DNA of 64,000 nucleotides from Crocodylus rhombifer (lineage: Eukaryota > Chordata > Crocodylia > Crocodylidae), in assembly GCA_038503035.1 (NCBI GenBank), contig JAVSML010024444.1:1-64000 (forward strand), given 5' to 3'. The notes under the pieces were generated by a model. It saw only the letters and a list, made by a program, of their open reading frames with translations, did not search any database and was not told the origin of the DNA. Positions 44,603 through 57,312 of the stretch are shown piece after piece (position 1 is the stretch's first letter; each line of letters begins with the position of its first letter). The translations under genes were made by a program, and so were the position numbers.

Positions 44603-47467
44603 AGTCTTTTAACTGCCATCCTTGAATATGGTTTCTGTCTGTATCAAAAACAGCCTGATAATTTCTTCCTGAGTAAGGCTACAGATCCCTGGCTCCCACC
44701 TGCAGCAAATCTCATTATAATTACCTACAAACTGCTCCATACTACCCACTGTGGTTGGTTCCTTAAGATGGCACGTGGATGATACAGAATTAGCTGACAT
44801 TAAAGTAAACCAGGTCAGTTTATTTGATAACGTTGTTTCTTTGTAAGGTTACAGAACATAACAATGTGTCCTAATAAGAATGGTTTCTTGGGTACCAAGG
44901 GAAGGCTATTTTTAACAAGTTATTTTCAATTGACTTGATATAGATCCTTATCCATGGCAGTGAGTCTTGAATTGTCTCAGAATGTTCACTTTTGTGTATT
45001 TGCACAAAAGCTTCTTTCTTTGTTATGACTATCTACCAGTTTTCTTTCTTTGTTTTTTTAAAAAAAGCTGGAATCTAGAGATGTGGCCCATCTTCTTATT
45101 TTTATTTCTGAGATTATTCACAGCAATATTTTTGCAACACAAATAAAAGTACTGTGTGCCTTCCTTTCTCTGTTCTGCAGTGTGTGTGTGTGACATGACC
45201 AAATACCTTAACATGAGAAAGATAAAGTGCATCAGATCCACCATATACTTCTACTGGTGTTTCTTCTACTGTTACTTCAATTTTGCTGCATCCAAGTTGT
45301 CTGTTTCATTAACCCATTTAAGAAAGTTAGGGGGTGGGGGGAAACACTTCTGTGATCGAGGTTCTGCATGTTGCTTTTGAAGGTGTGCAAGAGGAGAGAT
45401 GTACTTCCAAGCCTGAGACTTACATAAAGGCCAGAAAGGAAGGATACTCCCTGTGCTCAAAGGAGTATACGGACCACTCCTGCCCTTTCTTCTTGGTATG
45501 CATGGTCCTCAAAGAGGCTGTTCAGGAGGACATGGACCTTTGCCCATAATGCTATGCACTGGAACATGGGAAAAGTTTAATATGTAATGAGGAGTGTGGT
45601 TAATTCCCTTCATGTGCTGGTGTGATGGATATATTCGCTTTTTATGCTGTGGGGTTCCAAATGTTGAAATGCTTCAGGGATGTAAAATGTCTCAAGAAGT
45701 TGTTTGGGACAAGAAATTATTCACTGTCCCTTTCTCTGCACTGCACTTAGCAGACACAAACTAGAGTTTTTCCCATACCTAAATTTAATCTTCTGTTCAT
45801 CTGATTTGAGGTAGTGAGAAATCTATTTTCTTTCCTTTGCCCAGAGGATTTACCTTGAAACTTACAGCAGAGCAATGAATGTTATGAACAGTTAGGTGCA
45901 TAAATCCCATCCCCTAGGTATCAAGAATAGAATTAACCTCATGATTCTGAATTAGGTACATTATATGTATCTGTGATTTTTTTTAGGATAACCACCAAAT
46001 GTAATTGTAATTCTTTTTTCCTCAACACCCAGAATTGAAAAATGGAAGAGGGCAATTGATTTCTGTAGAGCCATAGGATCCCTTGCTTATGACAAGCTGA
46101 TATAGGTTACTTTAGAATACTTTAAAATATTAAATGAGGACCTCTCTCATTTCACTGTCATACACTGTAGCATGACAATCAGATGAACTGATATCAGAAG
46201 TTCTCATTTCAGAGGACATTATTTTTTACTTGCAGGTTATTATCTAACCCTCATAGGACTGTATCCAGGCTCTACACAACACATTTATATTAGGAATGGA
46301 ATTTTAGGTAAAGCAAGCCAGCTTTTCCCCTGAATAAGGGACAATATTTTTTAAATCATACACTGTGGCTGAGCCTACAGACATGTCTCCACTGATATTT
46401 AGGTCACCTTCAACCAGTCCAAGACACATAAACTGTCCCTTTCCTTATATTTCCTACCCTATAATCCACATGAGAGCTGACCATGTGTGCTAATTATTTG
46501 TGCAATAGAGCCCTTCAGTCTGTGGATTTTTGTGGGGGTTCTTTTGGGGCCTGTTTCTTCTTTCTGGGCATTCAAGAGAAGAAATAGAGTGCAGAAGGGC
46601 CAGGAATCAGGATCAGGGAATTGTTGGATAGCTGCTTCCACACCTGAGGAAGTCTCAAACACTAGAAAATGGTGGACTAGGAAGTGAGAAGTGGCAGGTT
46701 TGGCCTTATATCCAAAAGTTCAATAGAGCTTTCAGGATTAGGCTGGACTTCCATCAGGAGACAGTTGTAGGGGTTTACACTGTATGCATGTGACAGCTTT
46801 TGAGTGACATTAAGATTGACTAAATAGCAATCCATTTTTAACAGCTATGATAAATAGCCATTGAAATGATTTACAGAGCTATATTTTATAATCAGCGTAT
46901 TTTTATGGTTTGCTTTAAAGACAAATGTTGAAGTTCCTCATAGTCTTAACAGTGACAGTATCTGAGTTAGCAGAAGACAGGCTTTGGTAATAGATGAGGT
47001 ACTGCACTTAGGTCTAAGAAAAACTCCCGTTCCATTTCAGCGTGGAGATCATCAGGGCTAAAACTACTCATTCTCATGCAAGAAGATCTCATTTTCTCAA
47101 GTAAATATAAATATTCCTCAGGTCCTAAAAGAAGCAGTTGGAGTCCATCAAGCATGAAGTGTGGCTGACAGTGGCCTTTTATTAGCCATTGGAACTGAAT
47201 GAGCACTGGCTCCACGTTTATTGTGTAAGTGCCTGACAACTATTCTGTGCTTGAGCTGCAGGTGGTGATGGGACACAAGTTACAGTTTTCTCTGAAAGTA
47301 AGAAGCCAATCAGTGTGAACTTCTATAAAGGATTGGTTTTTATGTCCAGTGAATTTGCTGGGCATTTCTTGCTTGATTTCACTTATGCTTTTAATTAGAG
47401 TCTTTGATCTTTGGGTTAGGCTAAAATGTTTCCTTGGCAGTTCTACTTTTCACTTCTGATTGATATC
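44603..47467. other. AT-rich DNA without recognised features
   Basis: Frames up to 90 codons (46967-47239, minus) with no recognised domain, start context or splice structure. Nothing else noted. Confidence 0.5.
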
Positions 47468-47475
47468 TCTTAAAA

Positions 47476-47709
47476 CAGAGGTGGCCATCCTGTGGCACTG
47501 GTACAAGTGACATGGGCAGCTTCTGTGTGTGGCTTGTGGAAGATTGGGGGGACTGACAGCACATCAGCTGGTAGGGCAAGAAGCAGAAAACAAAGCTGCA
47601 AATTAGGCAGGGAGCACAGGGCTGGGAGCAAAAAGCAGAGCAGCAGGTTGGGCAAGGATCAGAATGGCACTTTGGGAGAGTGCAAGGCTAATTTTTTACG
47701 CACCCACTG
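47476..47709. mobile_element. Nonautonomous hAT element (234 bp), perfect 8-bp TSD
   Basis: The termini CAGAGGTGGCCATC and ..ACGCACCCACTG (reverse complement CAGTGGGTGCGT) are of the common hAT type. TCTTAAAA is duplicated exactly on both sides (47468-47475 and 47710-47717). The interior contains short AGCAG..GGGCAAG repeats and no coding sequence. Confidence 0.88.
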
Positions 47710-47717
47710 TCTTAAAA

Positions 47718-49694
47718 CACTGTAAAACTGGGCAGGGAGGTGGATCATATAGACCCTGTAGGACAGGTTTTTGAAAGAACAATATTGAATTGTTTGGTTA
47801 GGGCCAAGTGTAAATATGTCATTGTTTTCATGACTCTTACCATTTTCTAAAAAATATTCTTTATTAGACACTGGTCACAGATCTACCCACTGTTCTTAAC
47901 AGTTGCTGTGCATCCTTTCCTCCTCAGACCTGAGGAACACCTTGCATTTGAAAGCTTGTCTAACTTTATCCCAACTATGAAACTAGTCACCCAAAAAATC
48001 CTTGCCTGTGGCATAATTCCTGGACTGTCATGGCTACAACAGTGCTCTTTCCTGCAACAGAGAAGTGGGTCACTGAAACTGCTGATACACCCAAGAGTTC
48101 ATGAGCAGCTTTACTACTACCCCAATTTCCTATTAAGTCTTAAAATAACCTAGTAAATTAACAGACAAGATTTGTTTTGAAGCAGATTGTGTACCACAAA
48201 TACGATATACCTGAAGCAAAGAAATGCAACGTTGATCTACCTTGCTACTTATAGTATACACTTTCTCTTCTACTCAGACATGTATTTGTATTACCACATC
48301 TCATGTACACCACAGTTCATACCACAACTGAATTGCACCTCTACAGCCTTCTATTACATGTTTTAAGTGCTCTTTGGTGCACAACCTTTGTTCACCCAAT
48401 ACAACCTACTTTCATCAAATTACTCTCTTTCAACACAGCCCGGTGTCCTTAAACATCCAGTACTATGAGTACCAGGATAAAAATAAAGAATGTATTGGTA
48501 AGTGTGAAGTGAGGGATGGAGAACAGGTTATGGAGTGGGATCCGGTAGTGGTATGTGTGAGGCTGTGAGTGGAGAAATAATAGATATGTACTATAAGGCC
48601 ACTTGACTTCATCTCATTGCTTTTGTCCCAGGACTTTGCTTGCTATTATGCAGGCCCCATTTGGGAGCTCAGAGCTATACGGGTATTCACTAAAGAGACC
48701 CATTTGCTCCAGGGGCATTTTCTCTTTGTTTCACGAAGCACTCACAGAAACATTTTTTCTTGCAGTAGCTTTGTCTTATTAGGCATATCCCATAGATACC
48801 TTTGTCTAGCAAAAGGAATTATTTATGGGCTAACTTATGTAGTGTGGTTTCAAGATATATTCAGTTTCTGTATGACTTTGTCTGTAAAATAGACAATTAA
48901 AAACAGGACTACCATACTGGCTGACTAACACTTACTTTCAGTCTTTATGTCCTATGGGCAATTGCTTTGTTTTCCATTGTTGTGATTCAAGGTTAACTGT
49001 ACCCTCACTCAGTCTTTTCCTGGACAACCTTGGCATATGACAGAATTAGGCTCCTCTTAGGCTGGAACCCTATACTTGAACTGGGGCTGCAGGTGACAAC
49101 ACCTTCATTTACCCACTGTGTGCATGTCGTCATAAGCTTGCCAAGTAAAAGCATCCTCAAACATGTTGTGCCATTCCACACATCCTACCTCCCAAACTAG
49201 AAGCACTGTAGCCACATTCATGTGGTGTTATGGAGGCACTCATTAGCCCTGCTGTTTTGTGCTGATTATCCCAGCTACAGTGCTGTGCAAATGTTCATAA
49301 ACTGCTTCTCATAAGGATGTGTTAAAAGTGTTAAAACAATAAAAAGACTTATACAAATACTATCTTACCTAAACTTATTCTTTCCCTCAAGAATTAGGTA
49401 GCTCCAAATATCCAATATCTGGGAGCAGATGCTCACTTTCTCCCTAAAAATCATCCTATTCATCTTCAGAATCAATCTGTAACCCTTCTAATACTCCTTT
49501 TTTTAATTTTGCCCACTTAGATTATTCCTTATGTACCCCAATTAATCAGCCAATATTTTGATAAGAATGTGCTAGGCATCTTTTCACCAGAACTGACACA
49601 TGCATTGCTTGCTGAGTAACAAACTGTCTATTTCTCAGGTTATCTAAAACTGTCCAAGACTTGAACTATCCAAGACACAGATAACAGACAGCAT
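47718..49694. other. AT-rich DNA without recognised features
   Basis: Frames of 60-91 codons (48617-48892, plus) show no domain. No repeat ends identified. Confidence 0.5.
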
Positions 49695-50022
49695 GGCTGC
49701 CTGAACACATGCTGGTTTGCATTCTAATTAGAATGTGTCAGAGCAGACTTGATTAATCAAGTCTGCTTGATGTTCTAATTAAAATTCTCCAGCATGGCCT
49801 CACCATCATGTGTGTAAGCCCCTGTGTATTTAAAAATTACCGCTGTGGCACTTTATCTAAACCTTGTCAAATGAGGTTTAGATAAAACATCCTACAGCCA
49901 TTTTTAAACCTGCAGGGGCTTAATACACATGATAGTGAGGCATTTTAATTAGAGTGGCTTTCAGGGAAACACTCTAATTAAAACACCCCTAGCCTAACCC
50001 AGAGCCCATGTATAGGCAGCCC
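49695..50022. mobile_element. MITE with GGCTGCCTGAACACATG termini (about 328 bp)
   Basis: Left GGCTGCCTGAACACATG and right CATGTATAGGCAGCC are inverted repeats. Internal inverted pairs include TTAGAATG../CATTTTAATTAGAG and GGTTTAGATAAA/TTTATCTAAACC (about 49855-49885). It shares CATGCTGG and GTCAGAGCAGACTTGATTAA with the larger MITE at 40298, so the two are related. No clear target duplication. Confidence 0.7.
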
Positions 50023-50300
50023 ATGATATTAATCAAATACAGGTATATATTACTTTCATAAATGCTGACATGGATCTCTCTTGTATTCATCATATACAGC
50101 AGTAAATATCACATTATTTTATTACTACCCAGCTATTCTGTATTTATGGATACACAGTATACATAAGAAATGTTCAGGCAGAATTAGATTTAAGCAAAGC
50201 TTTTATCAATCTCCCAAAGCATTTAGATGATAACAAATATATCTGTTTTTTCTGGAAAAATACTTCTATACTAATAAAGGCTAATGGCTGTTGGCTACAG

Positions 50301-50568
50301 CAGGGGTTCCCAACCCTCAGGCCATGGCTCAGTGCCGGGTCATGAAGGGTTGGCTGCCAGTCCGCAGGAGAGTTGGCTGCCGAACCAGAAGTGACCGTGG
50401 ACCGTGTAACTGAGGACTGGAAGTGACCAGCATACTGTGGACCAGCAGCCAAGGGTTGGCTGCTTGCCTGCAGTATGCTGGTCACTGCTGGTCCTCAGTT
50501 TGCCAGTCCACAGTCAATTCCGGTCCACAGTTTGCCAGTCCTCAGTATAAAAAGGTTGGGAACCCCTG
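50301..50568. mobile_element. Nonautonomous hAT element (268 bp) with internal near-palindrome
   Basis: The termini CAGGGGTTCCCAACCCT and AAGGTTGGGAACCCCTG are matching hAT-type inverted repeats. The flanks GGCTACAG (50293-50300) and GGCTACGT (50569-50576) agree at 6 of 8. The interior is built from inverted copies: TGAGGACTGG, GACCAGCATACTG and the counterparts CAGTATGCTGGTC and CCTCAG around a centre near 50455. Non-coding. Confidence 0.85.
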
Positions 50569-50576
50569 GGCTACGT

Positions 50577-51290
50577 GATAGACATGAGACCAATAGGTCC
50601 ATTCCTTAGGTCTCTGGATATGAAATACACATCTGCTTTCATAGCATGTTCTTTGCAGAAGGGTTTCTTGGTAAATATAGAATAATCCTTTTAAGTGCTT
50701 TTTTAAGACTAGAATTCCTAAGAATCACAGCAAATGCCACATTATTTGCTTTTAACGTTCTTAACCTCAAGGAAAATCATAACAGCCATTTCTGTCATTC
50801 AAGGGTAGGTGGAGAGACCACTGGGATCTCTGACTCTGCTCCCTGCTTTCCCCAAATCTGTTCTCTTTTACAAGGATCCACAAAAGCACTGCCTGGAAAT
50901 AAGGAAAAAATGAGCAACTGAGATACAAGTATGAGTTATTTGTCTGGTCCTAATATTGCAGAGGGTGAAATGTCCTTGTTCTCTAGTCCCTGCTTGCTGT
51001 TTTCTAGATTTAAGTACTCCAGAAATTCTGGAGGAAGTTGCCTCAGTTAGGCTGAGACATCTGCAGTGGAAAATGAGAGGCAAATAAGCTTCTCATGTTC
51101 ACAGCTGAGACCAGCTGGAGAACTTCTCAGTCTGGAGGGCTTCAGAAATGCTGCTCATTCCCAGGAATATCCCTATTTGGATACTGCCAAACAAAAACCC
51201 AATGACATCTTGCATTACCAAGCTACAGGAATCAGATCAGATTAGAATGACTGTGACCTCAAACAGGCATTCATTTTTAGCTCTCAATCC
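50577..51290. other. DNA without recognised features
   Basis: A 91-codon frame at 50646-50921 shows no domain, and no repeat ends are visible. Confidence 0.45.
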
Positions 51291-51830
51291 TGTTCTTCAT
51301 GCCTCCCCAGAGCAATCTGGCTAGTGAAAGTGTGAGGAGTAGCAGCAGCTACCCCACTCCTCCTGGTCCTGGAAGACTGGACTAGCAAGGTGAACCCCCC
51401 TGCCTGCTTCCCAGATTAGGGTCCCTAGCAGGCCTGTGAGCACTGATTTTGAAGGTGCTGTGCTGGGAGAGGAAGCTTCCCCTGTGTGGGATCCACAAAG
51501 CTAGCACCTGCAGCTCCAGGGAGTGGAGTGGGGGGAACAGTGAAGCAAAGTCTGATACCTCTTCCCCAAATTGGAGGTGCTTTGTTTGGGAATGAGGTGG
51601 GTTCAGCAGCTGCTGCTCCTCTTCCCTCCTGGAATGGTCCAGGACAGGAGGAGATCAGCAGGGCCAAGTCTCCAACCGATTCCCCAAAGCAGGTAGTCCC
51701 CAGTTTTGGGAAGAAGCAAGGAACAGCTGCTGCTGCTCTCCTTCCCTCCCAGACCACATTAGGAAGGGAATGCACAAAAGTTTGCTCTTGTGACAGAATT
51801 TCTCTCACAAGGGAGATCTTCCAGACCTAG
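51291..51830. repeat. GC-rich block with a diverged direct duplication
   Basis: Two successive segments of about 120 bp resemble each other: 51555-51655 (CTTCCCCAAATTGG, TTTGTTTGGGAATGAGG, CAGCAGCTGCTGCTC, TTCCCTCCTGG) and 51675-51775 (GATTCCCCAAAGCAGG, CAGTTTTGGGAAGAAG, AACAGCTGCTGCTGC, TTCCCTCCCAG). They explain the long 127- and 114-codon frames on opposite strands here. I did not recognise a gene. Confidence 0.55.
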
Positions 51831-52149
51831 ACAATCTTTCTCCCAAAGGTGACACTTGTGTGCTTATCATTTCTATCAGGAGAGTGGTGATTTTCCTGGT
51901 AGAACTGTAATGCCTGTAGGTGGCCTCTGACTTGGCCATAGAAAAGTGGCAATTGTTAAAACAAAAAATGCAGCTTGATGTATTTCAAAGGTGTCTACTA
52001 CAATAGCCTAGGCTTGGGAAAGGAGCCACTTTACTGACAACTGAGTTCCTCCAATTCTTTCATCAGGGAGGATCTCTAGTGATGTATATATTAGCTTTCT
52101 CCAGGAAACCAAACTCAGTTTTTTGACCCAGTGGGTTGGATGGGCAGTA

Positions 52150-52310
52150 TCTTGTCCTGAGAGGCAGGGAGATATTGTTATCCTCATTTTACAGATGGAA
52201 AATCAACACAAAAAAGGCTAAGTGCTTTGTACTGGGTGGCAGGATGCTTGCACTCGAGTAGGAGTAGGGTCCTCCATATACTAGGTCAGAATTCTAACTT
52301 ACAAGTGTGA
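52150..52310 (+). repeat. MIR-like SINE fragment
   Basis: Contains TATCCTCATTTTACAGATGG, then AAAGGCTAAGTGCTTTGTAC, the ordered core words of MIR-type SINEs (CCTCATTTTACAGATGAGGA..., TTAAGTGACTTGCCCA). Diverged; ends undefined. Confidence 0.5.
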
Positions 52311-52569
52311 GGGATCAGCCATCCCTCTTTTCAGTATGATACTGGTGAAAGAAGACTTGATGTTACCTCAAGATTTCTTTATATCATGACGTATGCTTGG
52401 TATGTACTTGGCTAATTCATACATAATGGATCTCAGCAAGTTCACTGAAGTGCAGTGGTATAACTAGGGTAGGGTGAAATAGAAACTGGAAAAATAAAAA
52501 ATACAGGCAAGTGATGACGAAAATCACCTGCTCCATCAACTGTTAACTGAAGACCCCAAAAGACGGAGG

Positions 52570-52870
52570 CTTAAGAGGCTTAAAGGTCATAAATCATTTG
52601 TACATGAAGCCTGCAAGCTCCTGAAAGAGATTAAGGATGCTGAACCAAACCTGCAGGCAGCAACGGAGCGTGCTGACTGCTGGGAAAAGTCAGGCTTATT
52701 CCTACAGCTTTTTATACCAAACGAGTCCCCTATTGGGCATAATCTTGAGAGAGAAGTGTGGGTCAAGCTGAACAGAATGAGATATGGATGTTTCAAAACA
52801 ACCCTTCACAAGCTGAACATCTTGAACAGCCCTCTGTGTGACTCCTGTCCCACAAACAGCACGGCACACT
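52570..52870 (+). pseudogene. Non-CR1 LINE ORF2 C-terminus fragment
   Basis: An uninterrupted frame of roughly 95 codons without an ATG start (52585 to the stop at 52870-52872) reads KSFVHEACKLLKEIKDAEP, EREVWVKLNRMRYGCF, TTLHKLNILNSPLCDSC and PTNSTAH. The spacing W..LNR.R.G...LHK......S..C.SC....T.H resembles the C-terminal zinc-ribbon-like region found after the RT in several non-LTR clades. I cannot assign the clade. Upstream 52460-52560 may be part of it but is not readable. Confidence 0.55.
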
Positions 52871-52881
52871 GAGTGATAAGG

Positions 52882-53336
52882 CCAGACAGTGGCTCATAGA
52901 TTTGGAAATTGATATCTGATGCCATACAAAGGAGAGAGAGGATTGAGTGATGGGGGCAACTGCCCCTATTGCCAACTTGTGGTGGGGTGGGGTAAGGTGG
53001 AAAATGGCTGCTACTGTAGCTGTGTGATTGTGTCATTGTGCTGTGGCAGTAGCAACTGGAAGTTGCTGCTGCTCTAGATCCCCGGCTGCACCGTTACATC
53101 TTTGTTAAATTGCACCAGGGATAAATGTATCCACTGCCTATAAAACAGAACTTTAAATAGAATAATGGTGTCTTTTGTGAATCTTAAATTGAAGGAGCGG
53201 TATATGTAATTTTTAATTAATTTCTACACCCAGAATGCTCCATCTGCACCCTTGAAACTTTGGAAAACTGTGGTTCTAGAGTCTGAACTTTTAATTTTTT
53301 TTAATCAAATCTGTTTCTTGTCTATGAAAAAAATGA
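52882..53336. other. DNA without recognised features
   Basis: Short stretch with a GTGGGGTGGGG run (52981-52996) and nothing else recognised. Confidence 0.45.
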
Positions 53337-54665
53337 GGTAGTTAGCCATGTTAGTATGAAGTAAGGCAGAAGGCAAGGTAGATTTGCACCTTATAGACTA
53401 ACTATTTCATAGGCAGGAGGCTTGCTTCTTCAGGCATTGTGAAGGGGCAGCAGGAAGCAGAACTTCTAAACAGAAAGCAGTGATTAGAACACAAAGAGCA
53501 GGCAAGGGGAGGAAAAAAGGAGGGACACTGCTGAGAGAAGCAAGGGGGGAGGAGAGAGATAAAAGTAATTAACTCATTGAGGGACACAAGTTATAAAAGC
53601 TAATTCAGTAGCTAAAGCTCCAGGGACATTCTATCACTGATCTCAGAGGGACTGTTTTTAGTCAACAAAATGAAAAACTGAGCTTGAATGGGAAACTAAG
53701 CAACAAGAAATCATCCCTACACTGGATTGTGTTAACTATGGTCTGAAAAGGGACTATGGATTCTTATTTGTTACCTGAATTAGCTTTATAAACTTTACAT
53801 CCCTCAATGGATTAACTGTTTTTTTCTCTCCACTACCCACTTTGCCTTTCTCACCAGTACCCCCTCCATTTTCTTCTCCCTTCCCTACCCTGTGGCCACA
53901 TCTACATGTGCACTTTACTGCACAGTAGACTAATTATCTGTGGAATAAAGCATCACCATCTACATGTTGGGGACAGTACTATCTTATGTCTGAGAAATTA
54001 ACTGCAATTAAATGCATGTGTAGAAACTGACCAAGGTTGTAAAACCCAGCCAGCCCAAGCAGCAGGGGGCCAGATGCCTACCTACTGCCTAGCCACTTGA
54101 CTCTGCACTTTCAGCACCCTCATGCCCCAGCCACTACCTGCTGCCACCACCCAGAGCCCAGAGCAGAGCAGGGCTGGAGTGGCCCTAGCGTAAACTGCTC
54201 TGCTCCTGCTCAAATTGCAGCTGTTCTGGGTGCACGTGTAGATGCTGTGCCCAGGAGTAGTTTACTCTGGCTCAAACTGCTCCAGAGTTTATTGCTTTGA
54301 ATTAGCTGCATGTGTAGATACACCCTTTGTATTCTAAACACTGCTTTTTATTTAGCAGCTCTGCTTCCTGCAGTGCTTTCACAGCATCTGATGAAATAAG
54401 CCCAGTACTTACAAAAGCTTATGCCATAGGTCAGTGACATTTTTGGGCAGTGCTAGGGGTAGACAGCAGGGAAGAAGGACCCAATTCTTGTTATGGCAGC
54501 ACAACCCTGTCCCTTCCCCACCATACCCCTGAGGTGCATGTGCCAAGCAAAATGCCTTCACATGCATGCTTTGGCACCCATGCCGGGGGGGGTGCCTACC
54601 CCTGGTTTATGCTATACATCTCTGATACGGTTGGTCTATAAGGTGCAAATCTACCCTGCTTTCTA
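53337..54665. mobile_element. Family M element with long inverted termini, carrying nested insertions
   Basis: Left region 53337-53400 (GGTAGTTAGCCATGTTAGTA, then GGTAGATTTGCACCTTATAG) and right region 54633-54665 (GGTCTATAAGGTGCAAATCT, ACCCTGCTTTCT) are inverted repeats of at least 30 bases. The right end lacks the outermost 25 bases. Inner boxes CTTCTTCAGGCATTG (53428) and AAAAGCTTATGCC (54413) are the family's own core. A CATCTACATG-type MITE is nested at 53894-54325. 54420-54610 is possibly another hAT-like insertion (ends CTAGGGGTAGACAGC and TGCCTACCCCTGG), which I could not confirm. Confidence 0.7.
53894..54325. mobile_element. MITE of the GGGTGCATCTACACATG family, copy 4 (432 bp), nested
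   Basis: Begins GGCCACATCTACATGTGCAC and ends ..GCTGCATGTGTAGATACACCC, its inverted counterpart. The interior has TTTACTGCACAGTAGACTAA and CAGAGTTTATTGCTTTGAA boxes shared with copy 1. The flanking triplets TGT and TTT agree at 2 of 3. It lies inside a family M element. Confidence 0.75.
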
Positions 54666-56440
54666 TTAAAAAGTATTTTAATCCAAAAATAAATCCATCC
54701 TGAGGGAAAGGCATTGCAATAAACCAGAAGGGGTAAAAATACCCTAATGTTTTATCAAATAGAGCTACAGAAGCAAATTTACACAGGTGTTAGATTGACA
54801 GCATGAGAATCTACTTTTGGATTCGATAGTTCCAAAATATTGTTAGTTGAACAAAAACATCTCATTTTGTGACATTTACTACTTGCAATCTTGCAAAATC
54901 AATTGTTTCTACAAGATCGGCAGAAATCTTGCACGAGAATAGTAAACTAACCCCCTTCTGGTTTTAGACACGAAGAATGAAAACAGAAAGAGAAATAATT
55001 TACAGGCTTATTTCCCCTCACCCCCTTCTCTACAAAATAAACATTATCATGATGTAAGAGAGTTCAGTTTCATAATTCTAACTTTGACTGATCTCTACTT
55101 TTGAGTGACTCTTTTTGGCTAGTTAGCTCTCAGAAGTAGTTAAGGGCTTGGAAGGAATGTTGTTCATCTCTCACTGGCAGCTAATCTTTTAGTTGTGATA
55201 AACTGATACAGCTAGACAGTTAAGGAAATTGTTACCATTACTTCACCCTCTGTTAGCTCAGAAGCCTTCTGAAGTGGTTTTTGGCTAGTGACATCTATGG
55301 ATTATCAGATTTATACAATATTTCAGTTCTTTTGCAGAGAATACAATCTGTTCTTGCCCTTTGTTGTATAAATTATAATGTGACTTTCTACTGTACCATT
55401 TAAGGAAGGTCTTACTTTTGTAGACAGGGTGTAAAAATGTCTTTAAAGATAATAAATATAAAACTTTATGAAAAAGTTTCTACTGTCTTAAATGTTATTC
55501 ATGGTGTAATTCTAAGAACTGGTAAGCCCGCTCCCACTGTCTTCAGTGAGAATCAGTGGTATTTAGCATGTCTCAGGCTCATGCCCAGTATTTGTAGCAT
55601 GAACAGACAGCAGGCTAGAAATGTAAAAATTAAAGCTGATTCTTTTCTCTAATCTTTTTAATAATTTCTGCAAAACAATCAACCAACCAGGCCTTACATG
55701 AATAATGTAAAATGAAAAAAGGTCTACCTTAAGGACTAGCTTTCAGGTAAACATTCATTTCAGTTGTTTAGAGCATTTAACCTAGCCACATACAAAAAGT
55801 GATGTCTGCATCTATTCAACTTCTACCACATATATACTGTATTTTGACTTAATAGTAACAGTATGATCTTTTCATAGAACTAGTCATAAACAGATCAAAA
55901 CAAAATTACAGGCTGGGATAGGATAACTATCACCCAATGTAAACAGATAACTGCACTGTCTACTTGTAAACTACATGAAAGTGCTTCTCTTGAGTTTAAA
56001 CAAGAGACTACCACCAATGCAGGATCCAGTTAACAGTTGCTTTCTTGCTTTCAATCTCCCCCTGGTCACAACCCAGGCTACTTTACCCATTAATTTATTC
56101 CCTCTTGTCATTGAACACAAGCCTACTTTCTCTTCAGTCTCTACTACATGACTGGGATGGGAGTTCCTACTACAAGGCTGGGAGTTGCCTTCACCATGTT
56201 GCCAGCCATTTTGAACTGGTTTCGTGAATCATGATTCAGCTATCCTCAACCTTTGGTCAGCTACACTTTGTTAATTTATTTGGAGCTGTTGTCAGCTCTC
56301 CTGAGATAAGCAAGTTTTTGTCAGGTTAATAACTGAATGGTAGATGACCAAGGAAAACTTAGGTGCTGCTAAAAGACAGATCAGCGAGTCAGTAAAAGAC
56401 GCTCTTCTTTTCATGTGCCTATCCATGCAGTGCCCTATCC
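54666..56440. other. AT-rich DNA without recognised features
   Basis: Frames up to 71 codons only. No repeat boundaries noticed. Confidence 0.5.
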
Positions 56441-56770
56441 ATCCATGTGCCAGATCTGGTTGGTGGTCCCAATCGGGCAGGAGCAGTGGGGCCCCAACTG
56501 GCTATGTGGAGAGAGCAGGGGGCATCCAGGCCCCAATGCAGCTGCATGGTAGAAAGGAGCTTCGTCTGGCACCAACTTGGTTGTGGGGAGGGGAGGAGAG
56601 GCAGAGAGCATGGTCCAGGCCTGTGGGGGGAAGTCTGGCCCCAACTCGGCTGTGTGGAAAGAAAAGCATATGGCCCATCCCCAATCTGGCTGTGCAGGGG
56701 AAGGGGTGTGGCCTGGCTCTAATCAGCCATGCAGAGCTTGGGAATTTGGCAGCAGGAAAGAATGGCTGTG
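56441..56770. repeat. GC-rich minisatellite with GGCCCCAA..TGGCTGTG units
   Basis: About seven diverged units of roughly 35-55 bases, each starting GG(C/T)CC(C/T)AA or a variant and containing (T/C)GGCTGTG(T/C)GG. Examples start near 56498, 56540, 56568, 56637 and 56678. The 210-codon plus frame at 56344-56976 and the 141-codon minus frame across it arise from this repeat and have no domain. Confidence 0.65.
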
Positions 56771-57309
56771 TTAACTGCCACTGGCCCCTCACTACCAAAT
56801 TTCCTACCCCAGAGGGATTCTCATGGGCTGCATGCCATTGTTTTATGGTTCTGAGTTGGCCCATGGGCTGGAGGTTGAGCTCCCTTTTTAAAATTCTTTC
56901 TGAATATGTGTATTTGATATCTTCCAAACCACAACTAATATGGACCCCAATTACTTTACTTCCTCTCCAGCAATAAAAATGATTTTTTTACCCCAAGGAT
57001 TTACCTTTGTCTTAGTTTTTGTTCTTATGCACCCTCTTTGACAACAGGGAGCCAAATCATATGGTCTTTACTACATTTTAACATCATATGGTGCTGTTAA
57101 TCCAGCCCATGTGCAAGTAAAGTCCCATGGAAGCCATCATTGGTTGTCCTCAGAGAAATTCTAAATGACCCGGCTGCCGAATTTAGCTCTGAATCTTCAT
57201 GTAAAACTTTGGATGAAGAGATATGGCTTGGGCTTGTCTCCTGGTTTTAATATGTGTGTTATTTTAAGTACCTTGGCTATATGCATAGCGTTGCCATGAC
57301 ATGGTTTTC
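56771..57309. other. AT-rich DNA without recognised features
   Basis: Nothing recognised between the minisatellite and the next MITE. Confidence 0.45.
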
Positions 57310-57312
57310 ACT

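Noticed and set aside
54420..54610. Additional hAT insertion inside the family M element
   Set aside because: CTAGGGGTAGACAGC and TGCCTACCCCTGG look like hAT ends, but no consistent target duplication could be placed.
56344..56976. 210-codon plus-strand frame
   Set aside because: It spans a diverged GC-rich minisatellite, and the translation is a degenerate repeat of the same words.
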